Source: Quercus robur (taxonomy: Eukaryota; Streptophyta; Magnoliopsida; Fagales; Fagaceae). From it: a stretch of DNA of 64,000 bases. Location of the stretch: assembly GCF_932294415.1 (NCBI RefSeq), contig NC_065545.1, positions 41,020,327 to 41,084,326 of the forward strand, read 5' to 3'. Below, one piece after another: positions 56,587 to 64,000 of the stretch (positions are counted from its first letter, which is position 1; the number at the start of each line of letters is the position of its first letter). A model generated the notes under the pieces. That model was not told the DNA's origin and did not search any database. It saw nothing but the letters and a program-made list of their open reading frames with translations. A program made the translations under genes and the position numbers.

Positions 56587-56968
56587 GTTGTAAATGTGCA
56601 AAATTTTGATGTGACTAGTGAAAAATAAAGTCCATCAACATTACTATTCTGTTTGATTGATTTGACTTTTTTATTGAGCCACAGTTTAATTTTATGTGAA
56701 TTAAGAAACTCTCACAATTTGATCTTATATGAATAAAGAAAATTATATTTGATTCAGGATTGTGAACATTAAATCAGGAACTGTAGCAAATCTAGTTTAG
56801 CAGCTAATAAATGTTAGTTGAGCTGGATCTTTATACTATAGGATTTTATTTTTTTTTAAGACAGGTAGATATTAGGGGAAAGCGAGATGAGGTTCGAACC
56901 ATAGACATGGGGCACCACAAATTATGTCACTATCACTTGAACCCCATCTTTACTATAGATTGTAGGAG

Positions 56969-57010
<42 letters not shown>

Positions 57011-57868
57011 TGCAAGTAATACCTAAACCTAATAGGACCAAGACTCTATAGGTTTTTACTACAAAAACCAAACTAAATAACCATTACAACCTGCAAACAA
57101 AGCCCAATAACAAAATAAAACCCAAAATAAGACCCAGTCGACCATAATTACAGCCCATGCTTACAATAGTTCATTTCTATAGTTAGGTTTCAGTTAAACG
57201 AATATAAAGAATGGGGACTTTCCTAAATGTTTGATTATTTGTTGACATAAATTGGTTAAAGAGTTAATGTGGCTCTATGTTTCTGCTTCCCTATCTGCAT
57301 ACAAAAAATCAAATCCACAAAAGTGCTAAATCAAGCCAAGCACAGGCCTGGCTAAGAATTGCCTAGACAAACTTACAAAAGTTCAAATGCTTGACTCAAG
57401 CTTGAGCCAAGCCAATGACCAAACCTAGGTCAAAACAGCATGGAACTCAGTTCAGCTTTGCTTGAAGTATCCCTACACATACCAAATATTAGGATATTAC
57501 CAAGGCATGGCTAGCACAATTGATTTGAGGGAGGGTATTCTATTACTTTCTAAAACCTTCAAAACCCAAAAATATTCAACCTCTATATATATAGCCTAAC
57601 AAATCTGGTATTACAAGGCACCAACAAGTCAAGGAAAAAAAAAACACCAAGAAAAACCATCCTACCAAACATGCTTTCTATGTATTGATTCATTCATTGT
57701 AGATAACCCCTGTATCAAATCATTTAAAAAGCCTAATAAGATTGTGATAATGATGAGGATCACAGTGACAAGAAGAATAGAATTATTATATATAAATATA
57801 AAGGTAATAACAACAGGCAAATGGAACTGGAAATAACAACTTACAATCTACTATCGCTAGAAGCAAAG
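56587..57868. other. Intergenic DNA after the CRK gene
   Basis: Contains a TA microsatellite at 56970-57010. No gene is recognised. The facing minus-strand gene ends at 57869, so the two genes are convergent. Confidence 0.5.
56624..56629 (+). terminator. Candidate polyadenylation signal of the CRK gene
   Basis: AATAAA lies 38 bases after the stop codon, in an A-rich context. The position is rather close to the stop, and plant genes often use weaker signals. Confidence 0.4.
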
Positions 57869-59753
57869 TTAAAGATTTCTTCGACCTAATTGCCATGCAA
57901 ACTGATCAACAGCCGCCATAGCACGAGATGCTGATCCAATAGAACCATCATACCTGCCAAACAAGGGTGAAAGTAGGCAAAAAGGTTAAAACCCTTTGAA
58001 AAGTTATATCCACTTGTTCCCCATCCCATATCCCATTCAAATTTCCATCCAAATACCTAAATGTATTGAAAACATAAATTAGCAAAATGCATTTAAGTGC
58101 ATGCATACTTACAATGCAACCAAGAGGAATGCTGCTGTTTGCATGATAATAGCACCTTCACCAGCAGGTTTTGAAGTGTTCATACACCTTGCACAGAACC
58201 AATTCTCATGAATTGAAGTGACCAAGTCTGTCATCAAATCCCATCCACCAAACTTTAAAAACAATAAAGCAGCTATATCATTATAATTAAGATGTATAAA
58301 GCTTTATGAGACACATAGGTTCAATGTATAAAACCTATTACATATGGATTGACATGATGTGATATGCCAAGCAAATTCACCATATAGCATAAAATGTTAG
58401 TCCCTAGCAATCTAGTGGCAACTGTTCCAAAAAATGGTACAATATCCTCTATGCTTCAAATTTGATACATTCTTGGGAGGAGGGGGGCGGGGGAGGGGGA
58501 ACAGGGATTTGAACCATGGACGTCTCAATTAGAAACACTAAAAAATGCTATTTGACAGAAATGTCATTGGCTCCTCCATGCTTCAAATCAATAGAACAAT
58601 CATTAGAATTGTAAAAGCTTTACAATACATATAGGTTATGTTTAAAATGATTCAGTTCTACTAGGTTTTCTACAAAATGATAGTATCCTGGTACTGTGCA
58701 GTTGCTTACAGATTCCAGAACATATATTTTTCATTACCATTTTTATTTATATAAGTAATAAACATGTTAAAAGAGTGCATAAAGGGTGCACAACCCTAGT
58801 AAACTAGAGGTATGCATGAGAAAATAAAAGAAGCTAACATCGAAAGTTTAGCAACTCAACAAAATCCAACATGGGAGAAAAAGTATAGCCATTAATGTTC
58901 TGAGGAACAAGAGATTGACATCTTGCCTGCACATTCACGTCCTTCAAAAAAAAATGCGGGAATTCCATTCACTCCAAATACACCGCATTTTAAATAATAT
59001 TATGCTTATGCTTTCCCAATCAACCCTTCCAAAAAGCTAACAGATGTACCACAGTATATGTTATTGTCCACATAATACCAAAAAGAGGATAAAAAAGGGG
59101 GGAAAGACCAGAGATCTCTGACTATGAGGCAATGAAGTACTAAATGAGTCTTGCCATTCGTCTTGCACATACAGCACCAGACTACTATAATTAAATTTTA
59201 ATTCCTCATATATCAACTGTCCAAATCTTTCCCAAAGCTGCAGTCCGCACTAAAACAGCAATTATAGGTGATTCTTTCACCTAACATATACTCCACCAAG
59301 AAAGAAAAAAAAAGAATTCGTTGTTTTTCCAGATCATAGTTTTTTCCTTACATGTTTTCTGTAATGAGAAATATTAATAAACCTCCACATTGTTTTTCCA
59401 TTACATATTAAGCAAAATATATTAAAAATGAACTTGTTTTTCCAGAACATAGGCATTATAATTGCTGGTCACAGCCAAGGGATAACTTACACTGGTTTGG
59501 CCCAATAACGAAGGTCTCAGTTTGGAGTTTGTCACGCTTGATGAAATCCACAAATTGGCTCAATTCAATGGGATTTACTTTAATTCCTTCTTGTTTTGCA
59601 CTGCAAGAATCTAGTCAACCATCAAATTCAGTACATCTAAACAAAATGAACTAAAAAACATGTAAGAGACATTTCTTGTGACTTACTCCTTGCATCCATC
59701 CCATTTTGTTAGTCCAGCATAGAAGATCCAAATTTTTATAGGGATTCTATTGT
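57869..59753 (-). CDS. 3' end of an unrecognised conserved multi-exon gene
   Basis: Four minus-strand exons join in phase with good GT-AG borders: about 59753-59687, 59600-59491, 58227-58113 and 57953-57869. Together they code for about 124 residues: NRIPIKIWIFYAGLTKWDGC, IKVNPIELSQFVDFIKRDK, TFVIGPNQYLVTSIHENWFC, MNTSKPAGEGAIIMQTAAFL and YDGSIGSASRAMAAVDQFAW, ending QLGRRNL and TAA. The residue use and splice-phase agreement strongly suggest a real, intact gene end. I cannot name the family. Upstream exons must lie above 59753, possibly beyond the hAT element at 60440-61556 or outside the window. The acceptor of the first exon listed is weak, so that border is uncertain. Confidence 0.7.
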
Positions 59754-59759
59754 CTTTGA

Positions 59760-60431
59760 CATAAATAGTTCTCATTTTCCAAAATTGCCATCCGAAAATT
59801 TACACTCAAATAAAGTAAACAAAAAAGGGTACTTTTTAGATAAAGTAACTGTTAGGAAAGTTATTAATAATCTGCCTATTGACTTTTTGAATGGACAGTA
59901 CATTGGGAAATCCCAAAATGAACAGTGAACAAACCATAAGTGGCAAAGGTCATTCGCAGAGCAAAAGGAAATTAAAAAAATAAAAACCTTATTCTTCCAT
60001 TTAAGTATCACAGGTCATAACATAAAAAAGAAACGACATGTATAAATTATTTGAAAAGGCAAGGCAAAATACAAAAACATAGACATGCACACTTCATAAT
60101 AGCTATGATGAATAGGGTGCAATCTACATCCAACAATCAAATTGACATAGTTATTGATTTATTATTCCTTTAGAAAGAAATACATACAAAACATTAAAGG
60201 CTAATTCTAATAATTTATCCTTTGTGGGGGTGGGAGGGGCGGGGTGGGGATGCCTTTTGGTCAAAGGACCATTAAATGTTAGCAATTACATTTTTTATTG
60301 ATTTTAGTTTGAATTCAAGGATCTCTTGAGAAGAAGATAGTTTATGTTTCCAGAAACTATCAGAAGGCCCGTCAAGGGGAGATTGTCCAAGATTGCTCAC
60401 ATCATTCTTGGCTATAGAAGGGGTTACCAGT
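59760..60431. other. Probable intron or intergenic DNA
   Basis: No exon of the neighbouring minus-strand gene was recognised here. AT-rich, with one GC-richer patch (60222-60250, gtggggatgcc). Confidence 0.4.
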
Positions 60432-60439
60432 GCTGTTAG

Positions 60440-61556
60440 CTATGTTGCATAGACACAGACACGGATACGGACACGACACGGACACGGACACGAGGATACG
60501 GCAATTTTTGAAAAATAAGGACACGACACGGTAGGGACATGGCGGTTAAATGATTAATTAAATTTTATATTTAGGCATATTTTTTAATATTTTTAGACAT
60601 AAAATACGTTTATGTCTAGAATTTAAATTATGTAAGAACTACAAATAAGTAAACTAACACCCAAAGTAGTACAATAATACACATAAAATGTTTAGAGTAC
60701 AAACCATAAAAAGATAACAAGTTCAACATCAAACTAAAAACATAAAAGGATAACAATTTTTCACTTTCAGTATTCATTTTAGTAAAATCACCTACAATAT
60801 TTAACTTTAATAAATAAATAAAACTATAGCAGGACACACAAAAACAAAAATCACTAAATTCATAATAAATATTATAATTTATAAGGCAAAAACAAAGGCT
60901 AAGTAAAGAAATACAGTAACACTGGAACAGTGAGACTGTTAGAGTGGGATTAAAATAAAATAAAAAACAAACAGACAGACAAAAAAAAAAAAAAACGCGT
61001 GACGATAAGTGCGTAACAGTACACCCATGACCATTCACCAAAATTAATATTTGAAAGAAAAAAAAAAAAAAAGAGAGGAGGTCGGACCTGTTGTCCACAC
61101 CGAGAGAGAGAGAGATCGTCGGAAGGAACAGGGCACGGCGTCACTCGATGTCTATGGAGCTCGCCGATCGGCCCGATCTAGCTCCAGCAAGGGATAGAGG
61201 GCAGCGGCAGAACTCAGAGGGAGGGTGGGTTGAGAACTTCAGATGTGGGTTTCTCAAAATGATTTCTCAGACTCTAAATGGCTTCTTTGTTCTAGGGTAT
61301 ATCTCAACATCAATGGTATTGGTAAGTCCATTGTCAAAATCTGTGATTTTCTCCCTTTTATTTTTTTTTCACTGCTGGCGTGTTGAACGCGTTGGAACCG
61401 CGTCGAAGCTGTGTCGGCGCCGTGTCGGAGAAGTGAAAAATAAAAAAAAGAGGACACTTGCCAGACACCGGAATCCGGCGAGTCATACCTGTTCCAGTGT
61501 CCGACACGTGTCCGACACCGACACGACGCCAAAAATGGCGTGTCCGTGCAACCTAG
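60440..61556. mobile_element. hAT-like non-autonomous element with ACACGG-rich ends
   Basis: The exact eight-base direct repeat gctgttag flanks it (60432-60439 and 61557-61564). The left end CTATGTTGCATAGACAC and the reverse complement of the right end, CTAGGTTGCACGGACAC, match at 14 of 17 bases. Subterminal DNA on both sides is dense in acacgg / ccgacac words. The centre has a GC-rich patch (61080-61220) and open frames on both strands, none with a transposase. Confidence 0.85.
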
Positions 61557-61620
61557 GCTGTTAGAGGAGAGAAGTTACATATGCACCTGATGGATCTTAA
61601 ACCCAAAACCTTTGCCCTTA

Positions 61621-62010
61621 GAGCATTGGTAGTAGCTTACCAAAACTTTTCTCCCTATTTTAGGATAAGAACCTACTTTTCTTATTTTAGCTAACTATTT
61701 TTATTTTTCACCCACATCAAATTCCCTATTTAGAATCGTACTTCATTTAAATATTATTTCCTCATTCATTTTTTATTATTTCTCTCATTTTTCAAAACAC
61801 CCACATTTCTTTATCACAGTGACCAAGACACAAAAACAATAAAATACCGATTTGGGGAATGAACAATGCTTCCTTAAATATTCACTGTAACAAAATCCTA
61901 AAACAAGAATGGATAGGAAGGCTGATGTGGGTTGTTTCTTGGGTGATTTTTGGTTTTGCTTACCTATATTGACCCCTTACCCTGTTTTAGGGAAGCTGCC
62001 ACCAATGCTC
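61621..62010. mobile_element. Tourist-like (PIF/Harbinger) MITE
   Basis: The left end GAGCATTGGTAGTAGCTT and the reverse complement of the right end, GAGCATTGGTGGCAGCTT, match at 16 of 18 bases. TTA flanks both sides (61618-61620 and 62011-62013), the target duplication of this superfamily. 390 bases, AT-rich, no coding. Confidence 0.9.
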
Positions 62011-62013
62011 TTA

Positions 62014-63560
62014 TAAAAGGAGATGCCATTGGATTTATCACTCACGAGCTAAATTTTAGCAATTACTTGTGAGCTTAAAGCATTATTAGATGTGGAATTA
62101 CACATTCTTTTTTCTTTTATAAGGTTATGATAAATGGATCACACACACACAAACAACATTGCTCTAGTTAGCATGAATCTTGATTCGAAAATGAAGCTAT
62201 CAGATGAATTTGCCAATTCAACACAAACCAGCACTTTACACTAACTCAACTCAAAGATTTAAGAGGCATGTGACATTAAAATGTTGCAAAACAAAGGTTT
62301 TGCATGCTTCCTAAAATCTTTTTGACTTATTTGGCAAAAGGTTCAAAAGGGAAATTCAGCTAACTCACTTTTCTTTTATTTTATTTTTTATTTTTTTTCC
62401 AGAAAGTCTAGCTCACCCCCAAGAGGAAACTCACCCAAATATCAACTTTTATACATCTTCAAACTCCATTTCATTTCAGAAAAATTAGAACTGAATTAGG
62501 CACCACAAACCCAGAATTCCAAGGGATCTATCAAAAACTAACTGGACCTATATGATTGAGAATCCTAAAGGCTTCCTAAAATAAAACAACACAGCCAATA
62601 TAAGATGACTCTAAAGAAAAATCATAACTATGCATCATAGGTTCACATGAAAAGAGAGTGCCTCCGTCACCCCTTAAAGGTGAAAGCTTGTGTTCAAGTT
62701 TCACGATTCTTGATGAGGATCCTGTTTCAGAATTTTTATGTGCATTGAGACGTCTTCCAAACCTATCTTCACATATTTCCTGAATTGATGAACTAACAAT
62801 TCAAAAGTGAATTCAATCACACTTTAACAGGTACAAGATCCTTCACCTTGATACAATGCATGAAAGTGAAATAAGGGAAAGGCAGGGACAATTAATGACT
62901 GCCTCAGTAAGATGAACTCATGGAATGCTATTAAGGGAGAGAAAATTTTCAAGTTTTTTAGGATTCATGTGGCTATACATAAAAGTATACTCATTGACTC
63001 AAAGATCTGATGTAGTGTTCATTTTCATTTGTTAATAAAGTTCACTTATTACCTATCCCAAAAAAAAAAAAAAAAAAAAAAATTCCAAGTTGGTAATTGG
63101 GGAAATCTATGCATGCTTGTGGTGGGTTATTGGGCTAGGAGAATTTATGGATTGTTGCAGAAGAAAGGGCTAGGTTAGGGCTAAAAATTGGCTAGAGTTT
63201 GATAGTACGGAAGTAAAATGGAAGGGATTAGGGAGCAGGATAACCAATGGAGAAGAAAAGGGGAAAAATGCTAGAGACGAAGAGAGGAGAGGAGAGACAG
63301 AGAGAACAAGTTCTTCCAATTTATCAAATTTTATTCATACAACCCTAGATACACATGGAACCAATGTAATATTCATTGAAACCTTAAAGGTTTCCATAAG
63401 TAAAATATAACCGCAATCAAAGTAATATGACTCCATTATAGACTTAGCATATGTTTGGAACAAAGGAAGATGAGGGAAGGGGAGAAGGAGAGGGTTGCTG
63501 GAATGTCGCAAACATTCTCCTCTCCCTTCATCACCCCCATCCAAGCAGAGTCAAACATTT
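62014..63560. other. Intergenic DNA
   Basis: AT-rich, with an A run at 63060-63082. From about 63445 the text catatgtttggaacaaagga and the later cctccatccaaacatttaaa (63748-63768) form weak inverted ends, as if a small element had been split by the MITE at 63561. No gene is supported. Confidence 0.4.
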
Positions 63561-63720
63561 GGGTAAATTACTTAATTACACCACCTCCTTCAGGTTTATT
63601 GAAATAACAATTTTCCCCAAATGTTTGTATAAATGACACTCCATGTTTGTATAAATGCAAAAGTTGTCATGAGGGAGTATCATCTTGTAATACCTCAAGG
63701 GAGATTGGTGTAATTTACCC
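63561..63720. mobile_element. 160-base MITE with GGGTAAATTAC ends
   Basis: The left end GGGTAAATTAC and, a few bases later, ACACCACCTCC are matched by the reverse complement of the right end, GGGTAAATTAC with ACCAATCTCCCTTGAGG. The flanks caaacattt and taaatattt differ at only two of nine bases, consistent with an old nine-base target duplication. Confidence 0.75.
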
Positions 63721-64000
63721 TAAATATTTAAATTTCTCTCCTTCATCAACCTCCATCCAAACATTTAAATCATGGGGCCAAAAAGAGTGTATGATTAGAG
63801 CATAGAGATTCCTATTATAGTCACACCAAATTTTCCATGCCTTCATGCTCCTATTATTGTCCTCCCAAACTGCACAAAGGATTGCTAACAAAGATTCTTT
63901 TGATCCTCTAAGCCACCAACTTTGACTCCCCCAACCATCCATCAAGTTGCCACAATGCTAAGCATTAGCCACTGGATTCCACACAAACCCAAAACTATGC
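63721..64000. other. Window end, unrecognised minus-strand open frame
   Basis: The minus strand has an open frame (63945-63715) with tryptophan-rich text (GWGSQSWWLRGSKESLLAI). I do not recognise it, and it has no start or splice support beyond the first Met. Confidence 0.2.

Noticed and set aside
60628-61098. 156-codon minus-strand frame
   Set aside because: Phenylalanine- and leucine-rich text from A-rich DNA within the hAT-like element; not a credible membrane protein gene.
61091-61564. 157-codon plus-strand frame
   Set aside because: It runs through the right terminal inverted repeat and target duplication of the hAT-like element, so it is not a gene.

Overview
The window looks like nuclear DNA of a flowering plant, most likely a woody eudicot. 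The evidence is multi-exon receptor-kinase genes with GT-AG introns, AT-rich intergenic DNA full of microsatellites, Ty3/Gypsy Tat-type retrotransposons, many small DNA transposons, and a piece of mitochondrial DNA containing ccmC next to a tRNA-like sequence. The family and repeat types made me think of the oak family, but nothing in the sequence proves that.

Layout. Bases 1-3970 and 15580-17890 are two copies of one segmental duplication. Both carry remains of a CC-NB-ARC disease-resistance gene, and the copies differ by a 1.75-kb block and a block of about 95 bases. Between them lies a degenerate minus-strand Tat-lineage retrotransposon (about 8.4-15 kb) with an array of 73-base tandem repeats at its 3' side. 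The second copy ends in a poly-T tract, where mitochondrial DNA begins (17.9-19.25 kb: a full-length ccmC reading frame overlapping a damaged trnI-CAU-like sequence). This runs directly into a glutaminyl-peptide cyclotransferase gene fragment with a nonsense codon.

At 20.5-24.9 kb on the minus strand is a seven-exon G-type lectin (S-locus) receptor-like kinase. It is complete except for one missing base in kinase exon 4, and an array of five 298-base tandem repeats lies upstream of it. From 27 to 48 kb there is no complete gene. This stretch holds a 330-base hairpin, a MULE-like element with long terminal inverted repeats, a MITE pair, a Harbinger-like element, a decayed plus-strand Gypsy fragment, an orphan open frame, a Helitron terminus with a captured 5' piece of a DEAD-box helicase gene (RH38-like), a LINE RNase H scrap and an hAT-like element.

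At 49.5-56.6 kb on the plus strand is an eight-exon cysteine-rich receptor-like kinase (two DUF26 domains) that looks intact and is the only clearly functional gene in the window. The 3' end of an unrecognised conserved gene lies on the minus strand at 57.9-59.8 kb. The remaining DNA to 64 kb is mostly transposons, including an 1.1-kb hAT-like element with 8-base target duplications and a Tourist-like MITE with TTA duplications.

Taken together this is a gene-poor, repeat-rich stretch with two cell-surface receptor-kinase genes (one apparently broken) and debris of an intracellular immune receptor. No operon-like or multi-gene system is visible. The unusual points are structural: gene capture, organelle DNA insertion and fused fragments.
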